Source: an uncultured beta proteobacterium
GTDB lineage: Bacteria > Pseudomonadota > Gammaproteobacteria > Burkholderiales > Rhodocyclaceae
Assembly (NCBI GenBank): GCA_903908065.1
Contig: CAIVQO010000064.1
Coordinates: 1-61,292 of the forward strand
DNA length: 61,292 nucleotides
Reading direction: 5' to 3'
Shown: piece by piece, positions 18,122-27,042 of the stretch
Layout: each line of letters begins with the position of its first letter
Numbering within the stretch: the first letter of the stretch is position 1
Program-made: the position numbers and the translations under genes
The notes under the pieces: generated by a model
Seen by the model: only the letters and a program-made list of their open reading frames with translations
Databases searched by the model: none
Told to the model about the DNA's origin: nothing

Positions 18122-18142
18122 CCCCTTTCCCGAGGAAAGGGG
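18122..18142 (+). promoter_or_regulatory. Hairpin sequestering a Shine-Dalgarno
   Basis: CCCCTTTCC (18122-18130), loop CGA, GGAAAGGGG (18134-18142) form a perfect 9-bp stem 17 bp after the lyase gene. The right arm is also the ribosome site for the small frame at 18148. It could act as a translational switch or partial terminator. Confidence 0.55.
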
Positions 18143-18147
18143 TGACC

Positions 18148-18219
18148 ATGGTTCAGCCGCTACTCGGCTTCCGTCTCGCTGGCTTCATGGCGCCTTGGGG
18201 CGGCCCGGCGGCGCCATGA
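18148..18219 (+). CDS. Possible 23-residue leader peptide coupled to the methyltransferase gene
   Basis: An ATG with a strong GGAAAGGGG ribosome site 5 bases upstream opens a 24-codon frame (start MVQPLLGFRLAGF, end GGPAAP). Its TGA overlaps the methyltransferase ATG (ATGA). The methyltransferase itself lacks a good ribosome site, so ribosomes finishing this frame would be needed to start it. Real expression is unproven; peptide function is unknown. Confidence 0.4.
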   Translation: MVQPLLGFRLAGFMAPWGGPAAP

Positions 18220-18836
18220 TGAACACGGCCAACAAGCTCGCCGAATTCTGGAACCAGCGCTACGGCAAGGACGAGTTCGCCTACGGCACGGCGCCCAACG
18301 ATTTCCTGGTCGAATTCGCCCACCTCGTTCTGCCGCGCGGCCAGGTGCTGTGCCTCGCCGACGGCGAAGGCCGCAACGGCGTCTGGCTGGCGCAGCAGGG
18401 CCATGCGGTGACCTCGGTCGATATCGCCAGCGAAGGCATGGCCAAGGCGGCCCGGCTGGCGAAGGACAAGGGCGTTACGCTCGAGACGCGCGTCGCCGAC
18501 CTGGCCGAATTCGATCCGGGCGTCGCGGCTTGGGACGGCATCGTCTCCATCTTCATGCACCTGCCGCCGAAACTGCGGCGCGAGGTGTTCTCACGAGGCG
18601 TCGCGGCGCTGCGACCGGGCGGCGTGGTGCTGTTCGAAGCCTACGCCAAGGGCCAGCTCGGGCGCGGCACCGGCGGCCCGCCGGAAATCGACCTGCTGGT
18701 CGACCCCGACGAAATTCGCCTGGAGTTCCCCGGCTGTCGTATCCTGCACGCCTTTTGCGGCCTGCGCGAGGTGCGCGAGGGCCGCCATCATTCCGGAACC
18801 GGCGAGGTGGTGCAACTCGTCGTGCAGAAGACGTGA
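18216..18836 (+). CDS. SAM-dependent methyltransferase (TehB-like class I)
   Basis: 206 residues. The N-terminus FWNQRYGKDEFAYGTAPNDF is typical of small TehB/UbiE-like enzymes. SAM motif I appears as VLCLADGEGRNGVWLA (about 42-57), with acidic residue VDIAS at strand 2. It methylates a small molecule or detoxifies an oxyanion or thiol; substrate unknown. Two ATGs (18216, 18219) are possible; the first overlaps the small upstream frame. It overlaps the next gene by 4 bases, so it belongs to the operon. Confidence 0.85.
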   Translation: MMNTANKLAEFWNQRYGKDEFAYGTAPNDFLVEFAHLVLPRGQVLCLADGEGRNGVWLAQQGHAVTSVDIASEGMAKAARLAKDKGVTLETRVADLAEFDPGVAAWDGIVSIFMHLPPKLRREVFSRGVAALRPGGVVLFEAYAKGQLGRGTGGPPEIDLLVDPDEIRLEFPGCRILHAFCGLREVREGRHHSGTGEVVQLVVQKT

Positions 18837-19213
18837 AGATCGACCGACTCGACCACCTGGTACTGACCGTAGCCGACATCGACGCCAGCATCGGCTTCTA
18901 TGTCGATGTGCTGGGCATGGAGGCGCAGACCTTCGGCGCCGGCCGCCGCGCGCTGGCCTTCGGCCGGCAGAAGATCAACCTGCATCCGGCCGCCGCTCCG
19001 CTCAAGCCGCACGCGGCGCAGCCCGGTCCCGGCACCGCCGACCTCTGCCTGATTGCGGCGACGCCGCTGGCCGAGGTCATTGCCGAACTGCAGGCGAAGG
19101 GCGTGGCGATCGAGGAGGGCCCGGTGCCGCGGACGGGAGCCACGGGTCCGATACAGTCGGTGTACTTCCGCGACCCCGACGGCAACCTGATCGAGGTCGC
19201 CAACTACGTTTGA
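18833..19213 (+). CDS. VOC (glyoxalase/dioxygenase) family protein
   Basis: 126 residues with one vicinal-oxygen-chelate domain: IDRLDHLVLTVADIDASIGF (metal His at about 7), INLHP, and the C-terminal VYFRDPDGNLIEVANY with the metal Glu. GTG start overlaps the methyltransferase stop. A VOC protein also sits inside the Pseudomonas itaconate locus. It could isomerise, epimerise or detoxify a CoA ester or aldehyde; the reaction is not known. Confidence 0.88.
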   Translation: MKIDRLDHLVLTVADIDASIGFYVDVLGMEAQTFGAGRRALAFGRQKINLHPAAAPLKPHAAQPGPGTADLCLIAATPLAEVIAELQAKGVAIEEGPVPRTGATGPIQSVYFRDPDGNLIEVANYV

Positions 19214-19224
19214 CTGCCTGGCGT

Positions 19225-19249
19225 CGCCGTGCTGCCGGCGCCGACTTTT
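19225..19249 (+). repeat. 24-bp dispersed repeat, copy 5 (intergenic)
   Basis: CGCCGT, GCTGCC, GGCGCCGACTTTT. Fills most of the 47-bp space between the VOC gene and the MFS gene and lies 12 bp before the MFS start. Confidence 0.65.
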
Positions 19250-19260
19250 GAAAGCCATCG

Positions 19261-20460
19261 ATGAGCGAATCCGTCAGTCCCCAGATCAAGCGCAACGTCG
19301 GCCTGCTGGCCGGTTGCCAGGCCCTGCTGCTGTGCAATGCCGTGACCCTGATCGCGGTGAATGGCCTGGCCGGGGCCAAGCTGGCGCCAACCCCGACGCT
19401 GGCGACGCTGACCGTCACCGGCTATGTCATCGGCACGGCGCTGATGACCCTGCCGGCGTCCTGGTTCATGAAGCATTACGGCCGCCGCGCCGGCTTCATC
19501 GCCGGCGCGCTGCTCGGCATACTCGGCGGCATCACCTGCGCCACGGCGGTCAGTATCGGCAGCTTCTGGCTGCTCTGCCTGGGCACCCTGTGCGCCGGCA
19601 CCTACAATGCCTTCGGCCTGCAGTACCGCTTTGCCGCGGCCGACATGGCGCCCACCGACTGGAAGCCGAAAGCCATCTCGTGGACCCTGGCGGGCGGCAT
19701 TCTTGGCGGCTTCATCGGCCCCTGGGCAGGCAAGATCACGCGCGACATCTGGCACGTCGAGTTCGCTGCCACCTATGCCTCGCTGTCGGTGTTCGCCGTC
19801 GTCGCACTGCTGATCGCCAGCCGCCTGCGTGTGCCGGAAATGACCGATGCCGGACAGCAGGGTTCGGGCCGCCCGCTGGGCGAGATCGCGCGCCAGCCGG
19901 CCTTCGTCGTTGCCGTGCTGGCCGCCGCGCTGGGTTACGGCACCATGAACCTGCTGATGGCCGCCACGCCGCTGGCGATGGACATCTGCGGCCTGCCGTT
20001 TTCCGATGCCGCCTTCGTCCTGCAATGGCACGTGCTGGGCATGTACGGGCCGTCCTTCTTCACCGGCAGCCTGATCAAACGCTTCGGCGTGCTCAGCATC
20101 CTCTCCGCCGGTGTGGTGCTGATGCTGGTCTGCATCGGGCTGGCGCTGTCGGGCGTGACCCTGATGCACTTCTGGTGGGCGCTGTTCCTGCTCGGCGTCG
20201 GCTGGAACTTCCTCTATATCGGCGGCACCACGCTGCTGACCGAGACCTACAAGCCCGCCGAGCGCGCCAAGGTGCAGGGCAGCAACGACTTCATGGTGTT
20301 CGGCGTGCAGGCCGTGTCCTCGCTGTCCGCTGGCGCCCTGGTGCTGGGCGGCGGCTGGCATACCCTGAACCTGTATGCGATACCGGCGGTGATCGTGATC
20401 GCCGTTGCCGTCACCGCGCTGATGCTTCACCGCCGGCGGCTTGCCGCCGCGCAAACCTGA
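19261..20460 (+). CDS. MFS transporter
   Basis: 399 residues with about twelve membrane helices. The helix 2-3 loop MKHYGRRAGFIAG carries the family's basic motif. The second half contains KRFGVLSILSAGVVL. Its place at the end of the catabolic cluster, with an incomplete TRAP system upstream, suggests it takes up the cluster's dicarboxylate. A drug-efflux role is an alternative. The ATG has no strong ribosome site. Confidence 0.88.
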   Translation: MSESVSPQIKRNVGLLAGCQALLLCNAVTLIAVNGLAGAKLAPTPTLATLTVTGYVIGTALMTLPASWFMKHYGRRAGFIAGALLGILGGITCATAVSIGSFWLLCLGTLCAGTYNAFGLQYRFAAADMAPTDWKPKAISWTLAGGILGGFIGPWAGKITRDIWHVEFAATYASLSVFAVVALLIASRLRVPEMTDAGQQGSGRPLGEIARQPAFVVAVLAAALGYGTMNLLMAATPLAMDICGLPFSDAAFVLQWHVLGMYGPSFFTGSLIKRFGVLSILSAGVVLMLVCIGLALSGVTLMHFWWALFLLGVGWNFLYIGGTTLLTETYKPAERAKVQGSNDFMVFGVQAVSSLSAGALVLGGGWHTLNLYAIPAVIVIAVAVTALMLHRRRLAAAQT

Positions 20461-20473
20461 TCCGGAGCCCGCC

Positions 20474-21586
20474 ATGTCGCAGCTGTTTTCCCCGTTCAAG
20501 ATCGGTCGCGTCGAACTGCCCAATCGCATCGTCATTGCGCCGATGTGCCAATACTCGGCGGAGGAGGGCAGCGCCACCGACTGGCACCTGATGCACTACG
20601 GCAAGCTGGCGCTTTCCGGCGCCGGCCTGCTGATCGTCGAGGCCACCGGCGTCGAGCCCGAGGGGCGCATCACGCCGGGCTGCCTCGGCCTGTGGAACGA
20701 TGCCAACGAAGCCGCGCTGAAGCGCGTGGTCGAGGCCTTGCGCGCCACCAGCCGCATGCCGCTCGCGATCCAGCTGGCGCATGCCGGACGCAAGGCCTCC
20801 AGCCACAAACCCTGGGATGGCGGCCAACTGATTCCGGCGGACGCCGGCGGCTGGCTGCCGGTGGCACCGTCGGCGATCCCGCATGCGCCGCACGAAGCGC
20901 CGCCGCAGGCGCTGGATTCGGCAGGGCTGGAACGGATCAAGCGGGCCTTCGTCGCTTCCGCCGAGCGTGCCCTGCGCCTGGGCTTCGAAGCCATCGAACT
21001 GCACGCGGCGCACGGCTACCTGCTGCACCAGTTCCTTTCGCCGCTCGCCAACCGGCGCGCGGACGCCTATGGCGGTTCGCTGGAAAACCGCATGCGCTAT
21101 CCGCTGGAAGTGATCGACGCGGTGCGCGCCGCGGTGGCGGGACGTTGCGCGCTCGGCGTTCGCCTTTCGGCGACCGACTGGGTCGAGGGCGGCTGGAATC
21201 CGGACGAGTGCGCCTTGCTCGCCGAAGCCTTGCGCGCTCGCGGGCTGGATTTCATCCATGTTTCCAGCGGCGGCGTCTCGCCCTTGCAGAAGATCGCGCT
21301 GGGGCCGGGCTACCAGGTGCACCTGGCCGAACGCATCAAAAAGGACACCGGCCTGCCGACCATCGCCGTTGGCCTCATCACTGACGCGAAGCAGGCGGAA
21401 GAGATTGTCGCCTCGGGCCGGGCCGACCTGGTCGCCCTGGCGCGCGGCATCCTCTACGATCCCCACTGGCCCTGGCATGCCGCGGCGGAACTCGGCGCCA
21501 CGGTAAGCGCCCCGCCGCAGTACTGGCGCTGCCCGCCGCGCGGGCAGGAGCGCTTGTTCGGCGAGATACGCACCGCGCAGCGCTGA
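20474..21586 (+). CDS. NADH:flavin oxidoreductase / old yellow enzyme (YqjM-like)
   Basis: A 370-residue FMN TIM-barrel enzyme: LFSPFKIGRVELPNRIVIAP at the start, CQYSAEEG with the YqjM-type Cys, QLAHAGRKAS, ELHAAHGYLLHQFLSP with the substrate His pair, and ARGILYDPHW near the end. It reduces activated C=C bonds of enals, enones or acrylate-type acids with NAD(P)H. It follows the MFS gene by 13 bp and may serve the same pathway; an itaconate-like alkene is a possible substrate, by inference only. Confidence 0.93.
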   Translation: MSQLFSPFKIGRVELPNRIVIAPMCQYSAEEGSATDWHLMHYGKLALSGAGLLIVEATGVEPEGRITPGCLGLWNDANEAALKRVVEALRATSRMPLAIQLAHAGRKASSHKPWDGGQLIPADAGGWLPVAPSAIPHAPHEAPPQALDSAGLERIKRAFVASAERALRLGFEAIELHAAHGYLLHQFLSPLANRRADAYGGSLENRMRYPLEVIDAVRAAVAGRCALGVRLSATDWVEGGWNPDECALLAEALRARGLDFIHVSSGGVSPLQKIALGPGYQVHLAERIKKDTGLPTIAVGLITDAKQAEEIVASGRADLVALARGILYDPHWPWHAAAELGATVSAPPQYWRCPPRGQERLFGEIRTAQR

Positions 21587-21601
21587 ATCCTTACGCTCCG
21601 C

Positions 21602-22663
21602 TCAGTAGGGCGGGAAAAGGCGGCGAAGGCCGTGCGCCAAGACTATCACCATGAACCCCGCATTGCGCAGGCAAAGGCCGGCGATCGACAAAGGCCGCGC
21701 CGCCTGCGGTCGTCGCGCGCGTGCCGCGATCGATGCGCTGCGCGCCAGCTGCTCCATCCAAGGCACGGTGCGCGGCCATTCGACGAGACCGTCAAGCCAT
21801 CTGGGCGGAATGCCATCCCTGCCGACCCCGGCACCTACGATGGCACCCACCATTGCTGCGGTGGTATCGCTGTCGCCGCCGCAACGGATGATCGCCTTCA
21901 CTGCCGCGTCATAGTCGCGGGGATGGGAAAGCCAGGCGTGCAGCACGGCCGGAACCGAGTGATACATGTAGCCGGTGACGCCCGTGGTGCAACCAATGCC
22001 CGCGGCGAACGCGGACGTGGCCTGGCCGGCATGGACGCTTTCCCTGACGTGCTCGGCTAGCCCCAGCAGTTCGCTGGCCGCCGCCCCTTGACCGGCTGTC
22101 AGGCGCCGCAGGTCGGCAAGGAAGTGCTCGAAGCTTTCACCGCGCATCGAACATCGCGCCGCCAATGACATTGCCATGGCACCGCATTCGGCCTTGGGGT
22201 CGAGGTGGGTTAGTCGAGTGCTGATCCCGACAAGCTTCGCCATGCGTGCTTCGTCGTCGGAAAAACACACGCCCAGGAGCGCACTGCGCATTGCCGGGCC
22301 GTTGCCGGCCGAATGGACACCGCGAAAACGTCGGGGAACAAAAAGCCAGAGCTTGAGGATCGACCTCAGGGTAGCGAATCCGATTCCGGCAGGCAGCCCG
22401 GCAAACCACCAGCGCAGACGCCAGGCGAAATCACGCTCGAAGGCCTCGGCGTTTCCCCCTGAAACCAGGATGGACTGGGCGACCATGCAGGTGTGTTCGG
22501 TATCGTCGGAACACAGGCCCTTGCCGAACAGAAGATGATAGCCATCGAGGTCTGGGTACCACCGCTGCTGCCTGCGGTTGGAGAGTCCTTCGCAGGCGAG
22601 CCCCAGGGCATCCCCAACAGCCGTGCCGAGCAGGCAACCAACCGCGGCATCATCCGGATCCAT
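21602..22663 (-). CDS. ADP-ribosylglycohydrolase family protein (DraG-like)
   Basis: 353 residues. The N-terminal GCLLGTAVGDALG is followed by CSDDTEH (about 51-57) and, near residue 270, CGGDSDTTAAMVGAIVGAG. These hold the Asp/Thr ligands of the binuclear Mg site. It removes ADP-ribose from a protein or small molecule. No nitrogenase or partner ADP-ribosyltransferase is in the window, so the target is unknown. It lies 3 bases downstream of the PH-domain gene and is co-transcribed with it. The long basic C-terminal extension ends in a hydrophobic stretch. Confidence 0.88.
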   Translation of the reverse strand: MDPDDAAVGCLLGTAVGDALGLACEGLSNRRQQRWYPDLDGYHLLFGKGLCSDDTEHTCMVAQSILVSGGNAEAFERDFAWRLRWWFAGLPAGIGFATLRSILKLWLFVPRRFRGVHSAGNGPAMRSALLGVCFSDDEARMAKLVGISTRLTHLDPKAECGAMAMSLAARCSMRGESFEHFLADLRRLTAGQGAAASELLGLAEHVRESVHAGQATSAFAAGIGCTTGVTGYMYHSVPAVLHAWLSHPRDYDAAVKAIIRCGGDSDTTAAMVGAIVGAGVGRDGIPPRWLDGLVEWPRTVPWMEQLARSASIAARARRPQAARPLSIAGLCLRNAGFMVIVLAHGLRRLFPPY

Positions 22664-22666
22664 CGT

Positions 22667-23170
22667 CTAGCGCTTGCAGTCCGGACCCGCGCCGGCACAA
22701 ATTGCCCCGACAAGCCCCTTGGCGTCGGCCACCATCGCCATCTCGTAGCCAATGTAGCCGCCTTCCTGCGGGGTGGCAGGATGCTGGATCAGCACGTCCA
22801 CGTCGCCGTAATGGAAGATTCGCTCGAGCTTCTTCTGGCGCAACAAGACACGCTTCACCTTGACCAGATCGACCGACAGCGGCCTTTGTCCGCGCGCCGC
22901 GGAGACGACCCGGCGATCGGAAACAAAGATCACCGGGCTGATTACGAGGTGTCCGAAGTGCGCTCCCAACAGTGGCAGCCCTGGCAGGACCCCGAGCCCT
23001 ATCATTCCAGGTTGGACGATGGCGGCGAAGACCTCCAGCACCAGGAAAATGCTGCCAAGGGTCAATACCAGCCCCAGGCGCACCGCACGCGGATGCGTGA
23101 CGAATACGACTTGTTCATCCGGTGCCAGCAGTTTCGCGGCGTAGCGGGGGATCCGGGGAGCGTCGTGCAT
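22667..23170 (-). CDS. PH-domain membrane protein
   Basis: 167 residues. A short cytoplasmic start (KLLAPDEQVVFVTHPRAVRL) is followed by two close hydrophobic segments (about 31-70). Then comes a bacterial PH-like domain with ISPVIFVSDRRVVSAARG, LVKVKRVLLRQKKLERIF and YGDVDVLI. Such proteins anchor at the inner membrane; their function is poorly known. Its stop is 3 bases from the ADP-ribosylglycohydrolase start, so the two probably work together. The longer upstream frame is antisense to the stress protein and is not used. Confidence 0.8.
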   Translation of the reverse strand: MHDAPRIPRYAAKLLAPDEQVVFVTHPRAVRLGLVLTLGSIFLVLEVFAAIVQPGMIGLGVLPGLPLLGAHFGHLVISPVIFVSDRRVVSAARGQRPLSVDLVKVKRVLLRQKKLERIFHYGDVDVLIQHPATPQEGGYIGYEMAMVADAKGLVGAICAGAGPDCKR

Positions 23171-23238
23171 TGACTTTCCCGATTCGGGCGGCCGCGCTGT
23201 CCGCGCTGAATGGCGACCGTGGCGTGCTCGCGCGAACT

Positions 23239-24051
23239 TCAGCTCGACATCAGCACCGGCACGGTCATGTGCTGCAGTATGTAGCGCGTGCCGGCGCCGC
23301 GGCTGACGAAGGGGAAGCCGATCTGGCCGTGGGCGCCCATCACCAGCAGGTCGGCGCTGCGATCGCTGACGCGGTTGAGCAGCAGGTCCATGATGCCGAA
23401 GTCCTGCACCACCAGCACTTCGGACTTGGCCTTGACGCCGTGGTCGGCAAGGTGCCGCACGACCCCATTGCAGCAGGCTTCCGCATCCTCCTGGCGGGTG
23501 GCGAAGGACATCACCCAGCATTCCTCGCTGCCGCCCAGCAACGGCAGGGCGTCATTGAGTGCGCGCGCGGCTTCGCGCGCATCGTTCCAGGCGATCATCG
23601 GCCGCTTGCCGATGGCGGCGAAGCTGCCGGCATAGGGCAAGACCAGCACTGGGCGGCCGCTGTCGACAATCACTTCATTGACGAAGTCTTCGGGCAGGAG
23701 CTGACTGCTTGCGGTATCGCGCTGGCCGAGGATCACCAGGTCGAAATGGCGCGCGATGCGGGTGACGCCAGCCAGTACTTCGGCATCGCTGCCGCGATTG
23801 ACGTCGATCCACTCCGCATTGGCCAGCCCTGCGGTGGCTTGCGCGAAGGCCGCCTTGCTGGCATCGCGCGAGGCGGCATACTCGTCGCTTGGCCAGGTGG
23901 CGACCACGCCAACGCGCTGCGCGCTGCCGCGCTGGCCGAAGACCCCGGTCAGGCGCGCGCCATGGGCGCGGGCCAGGCCGGCGGCAAGTTCGAGGCGGGC
24001 CGCCGTGCGTTCGCCGGCATCGAGGTGGACCATCAGGTTTTTGAGCGACAT
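23239..24051 (-). CDS. Universal stress protein, tandem domains
   Basis: 270 residues with two Usp domains. The first starts MSLKNLMVHLDAGE. The second begins near KRPMIAWNDAREAARALNDA (about 150-169) and ends with VMGAHGQIGFPFVSRGAGT, resembling the G-2x-G-9x-G(S/T) ATP site. The C-terminal HMTVPVLMSS is typical. A cytoplasmic stress-survival protein. The ATG at 24051 is the first good start. Its leader carries repeated TGTCCCTTT-like motifs (24065-24105). Confidence 0.92.
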   Translation of the reverse strand: MSLKNLMVHLDAGERTAARLELAAGLARAHGARLTGVFGQRGSAQRVGVVATWPSDEYAASRDASKAAFAQATAGLANAEWIDVNRGSDAEVLAGVTRIARHFDLVILGQRDTASSQLLPEDFVNEVIVDSGRPVLVLPYAGSFAAIGKRPMIAWNDAREAARALNDALPLLGGSEECWVMSFATRQEDAEACCNGVVRHLADHGVKAKSEVLVVQDFGIMDLLLNRVSDRSADLLVMGAHGQIGFPFVSRGAGTRYILQHMTVPVLMSS

Positions 24052-24214
24052 GGGGAACTCCGGTGCAAATGGGACAAAGGGACAATCGGACGAAAGGGAC
24101 ACTGCATTTTGGGCAAAGCGGAAGTATAGGCCCGCCAGCCCGACTCGGCCCGCGCGCCGGCCGCAAACGGGCATCGCCCGGGCCCGCCGACCAGTGTTTC
24201 GGCCGGTTTGAAAC

Positions 24215-26848
24215 CTAAGCGGCCGCCCGCGTGGTTCGCAACCAGAGCAGCAGGCGGCGATGGAAGATTTCCGGCGTGACCGGCTTGCCGATGTGGTCGT
24301 TCATGCCGGCCAGCAGGCAGTCCTCCCTGTCCTCGTCGAAGGCGTTTGCGGTCATGGCGATGATCGGAATGGTTGCCGTGACCGGCGTGGCACGCAACGC
24401 GCGAGCCGCGTCGAGACCATTCATCTGCGGCATCTGCACGTCCATCAGCACCACCGAGCACTCGCCGCGGCTTGCCAGGTCGACTGCCTCGATGCCGTTT
24501 TCCGCCAGCACCGGAACCAGCCCGGCGCTTTCAACCAGGAACGACGCGACTTCACGGCTCAGCGGTTCGTCTTCGGCGATCAGGATGCGATGACCGGAGA
24601 ACTCCTTGCGCAGGGCAAGTATCGGGTCGTCGGGTGCGGCCTGACGGCTGTCCGCTCCCTGCGCTGCTTTGCCAAGACGGACCGTGGCCCAGAAACGGCT
24701 GCCTTCGCCGGGTATGCTGCTGAGCCCGACATCGCCGCCCATCAGGTGCGCGATGCGTTTCGAAATGATCAGGCCGAGCCCGGTGCCGCCGTACTTGCGG
24801 GTGGTCGAGTCGTCCGCCTGGCTGAAGGCCCGGAACAGCCGTTCCTTCTGCTCGGGCGCGATGCCGATGCCCTGGTCCCTGACCTCTATTCGCAGCAGCA
24901 GCGAGTCGGCGTCCTGTTCGACGGCCGAGGCGTGCACCTCGATGCGCCCGCGTTCGGGGAACTTGATGGCGTTGCCGATGAAGTTGAGCAGGATCTGGCG
25001 CAGCCGCACGGCATCGCCGCTGACATGGCGGGTCAATTCCGGATCGACAACGAGGTCCAGGCGCAGGCCCTTGGCCTGGGCCGCGGATTCCTGCAAGGCC
25101 AGCGTGTCCTCGAGCAGTGCCTGCAGGTCGAAATCCCGGCGTTCCAGTTGCAGGCGTTCGGCCTCGATCTTGGACAGGTCGAGGATGTCGTTGATGACAT
25201 CCATCAGGTGCTGCGAGGCACCGAGGCTCTTGCGCAATTGTTCGGCCTGGATCGGGTCGGAGGCGCGCCGCATGGCCAGGGTGGTCATGCCCATGATGCC
25301 GTTCATCGGCGTGCGCAGTTCATGGCTCATGTTGGCGAGGAACACGCTCTTGGCGCGGTTGGCCGCTTCGGCAACGTCGCGGGCCGCGGCCAGTTCCGTC
25401 GTGCGCGAGCGAACCAGGTCTTCGAGGTGGTCGCGATACTGGACCAGTTCCAGCTCCGCCTTCTTGCGCGTGGTGATGTCGGTATGCGTGCCGATCATGC
25501 GGCTGGGATCGCCCGCGGCGTCGCGGCTCACCACCATGCCGCGATCGAGTATCCACTTGTAGCTGCCATCCTTGCAGCGCAGCCGGTGCTCGGTGACGTA
25601 TTCATGGCTGTGCCCCTTGAGGTAGCCGTCGATCCGGGACAGGGTCATGGGCAAATCGTCGGGATGGATGCGCCGGCGCCATTCCTCGATGTCATCGCCG
25701 ATTTCGCTTTCCTCGTGGCCCAGCATCCGCTTCCAGATGCGGCTGAAATGGACCTTGCCCCGGCTGATGTCCCAGTCCCACATTCCTGCGCCTGAGCCTT
25801 CGATGGCAAATTTCCAGCGGAACTCGCTTTCCCGCAGCTGATGTTCGCGCTGCCGCAGTTCCCGCGTGGCCGTGTCTGCCATCTGTGCCGCCTGGTCACG
25901 GGTATTCAGCATCGAAAACATTAGCGCCCAGAGCAGGACGCTCAGCGCCAGGCCGCCGCCGAGCGCGCTCCAGGCGGGCAGGTAATCGATCCCCGCCGCG
26001 CTTTTCTCACGCTCGAACTGGATCAGCCAGCGCCGGCCTTGCACGATGACATCGCGTTGCTGTTGCGTGACCGAGTTTCCGGCATGGTGCGTGATCGTGC
26101 CTTGGGCGTACAGCAACTGGTTCGCATCGTCTTCGGCACCGTCATGGATGTGCAACGCCAGATTTGCGCCGTCAGATCGACCGTGGCTGCCCAGGATCGG
26201 AGCCAACAGGTCGGCGAGTCGGTAAGGGCTGCTGGTCCAGCCTATCAGGGCGGCGCGGCGCTGGGCGATGGTATCCAGGGGCGCGGACTGGCGATAGATC
26301 GGAACGAACATGATCACGCCGGGAGAGGATGTGTTTTCGGTTTCCTGAACCAGCCGCAGCTTGTTGGAAAGCGTTGGACGCCCGGTGTCGCGCGCTTGCT
26401 CCATGGCGGCCCGGCGCACCGGTTCGGACAAGGTGTCGAAACCGAGCGCCCGCAAGTTGCTGCCGGCACGAGGTTCGATGTACTGGACCGGGGCGTAGAT
26501 CAGGCGTTGTCCCGCCGGATGCACCCGGTAGTCGCGTGCGCCGTTGCTTCTGGCGCGGGCCTCGTGGGCACCCAGACCGCTGGCGGTGACCAGTGGATTG
26601 AACGCAATGCCCTGCATCCCCGGCGCGAAGACGTCCGCTTTCATCGTTTCGGCAAAGGAGCGCCACTCGGCGGGCGTCACTCGCTCCGAGGCGGCGATCA
26701 AAGCCGCACCGCCGCGCAGGATCAGGGAATGCGCGGTGAGCTTTTCCTGGATGTGCAGCGTCAGATCGTCGGCAATCTGGGCAAATTCCTCGAGGGCGTG
26801 GCGCTCGAGATCGGCCTTGATGCGCTGGCCGGCGATCACGCTCAGCAT
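24215..26848 (-). CDS. CHASE-domain hybrid sensor histidine kinase, N-terminus interrupted by amber codon
   Basis: 877 residues from the ATG at 26848: extracytoplasmic CHASE domain (about 30-240), membrane helix ([15 protein letters not shown], near 305), a PAS/PAC domain, HisKA with [13 protein letters not shown] (His about 508), HATPase_c, and a receiver with [12 protein letters not shown]. Directly upstream in frame lies TAG (26870-26872), preceded by 11 open codons from a GTG at 26905 (TPHFSRNLPA). The two parts together would form a normal first membrane helix, so a Trp-to-stop change is likely. As it stands the first helix is shortened and the CHASE domain may be misplaced. Confidence 0.85.
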   Translation of the reverse strand: MLSVIAGQRIKADLERHALEEFAQIADDLTLHIQEKLTAHSLILRGGAALIAASERVTPAEWRSFAETMKADVFAPGMQGIAFNPLVTASGLGAHEARARSNGARDYRVHPAGQRLIYAPVQYIEPRAGSNLRALGFDTLSEPVRRAAMEQARDTGRPTLSNKLRLVQETENTSSPGVIMFVPIYRQSAPLDTIAQRRAALIGWTSSPYRLADLLAPILGSHGRSDGANLALHIHDGAEDDANQLLYAQGTITHHAGNSVTQQQRDVIVQGRRWLIQFEREKSAAGIDYLPAWSALGGGLALSVLLWALMFSMLNTRDQAAQMADTATRELRQREHQLRESEFRWKFAIEGSGAGMWDWDISRGKVHFSRIWKRMLGHEESEIGDDIEEWRRRIHPDDLPMTLSRIDGYLKGHSHEYVTEHRLRCKDGSYKWILDRGMVVSRDAAGDPSRMIGTHTDITTRKKAELELVQYRDHLEDLVRSRTTELAAARDVAEAANRAKSVFLANMSHELRTPMNGIMGMTTLAMRRASDPIQAEQLRKSLGASQHLMDVINDILDLSKIEAERLQLERRDFDLQALLEDTLALQESAAQAKGLRLDLVVDPELTRHVSGDAVRLRQILLNFIGNAIKFPERGRIEVHASAVEQDADSLLLRIEVRDQGIGIAPEQKERLFRAFSQADDSTTRKYGGTGLGLIISKRIAHLMGGDVGLSSIPGEGSRFWATVRLGKAAQGADSRQAAPDDPILALRKEFSGHRILIAEDEPLSREVASFLVESAGLVPVLAENGIEAVDLASRGECSVVLMDVQMPQMNGLDAARALRATPVTATIPIIAMTANAFDEDREDCLLAGMNDHIGKPVTPEIFHRRLLLWLRTTRAAA

Positions 26849-27042
26849 CAGGCCAAGTGCAAGTACGACCTAGGCCGGCAGGTTGCGCGAGAAGTGTGGA
26901 GTCACGGCCAGTCGATGCCTGCCGTGGCAGTGGCGACTACCGTGGCGCGTGGGCTGGACTCAGTGCAGAAGGATGTCATCGGCGGAGCCTAATGGAGTCA
27001 TGGTGGCCGCCTGTTGATCCATGTCAATGCCCGACGGCTACG

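Noticed and set aside
19204-20577. 457-codon minus-strand frame opposite the MFS gene
   Set aside because: Gln/Gly/His-rich shadow of a clear 12-helix transporter; no recognisable domain.
24260-25795. 511-codon plus-strand frame opposite the hybrid kinase
   Set aside because: Antisense to HisKA, HATPase and receiver motifs; no family pattern.
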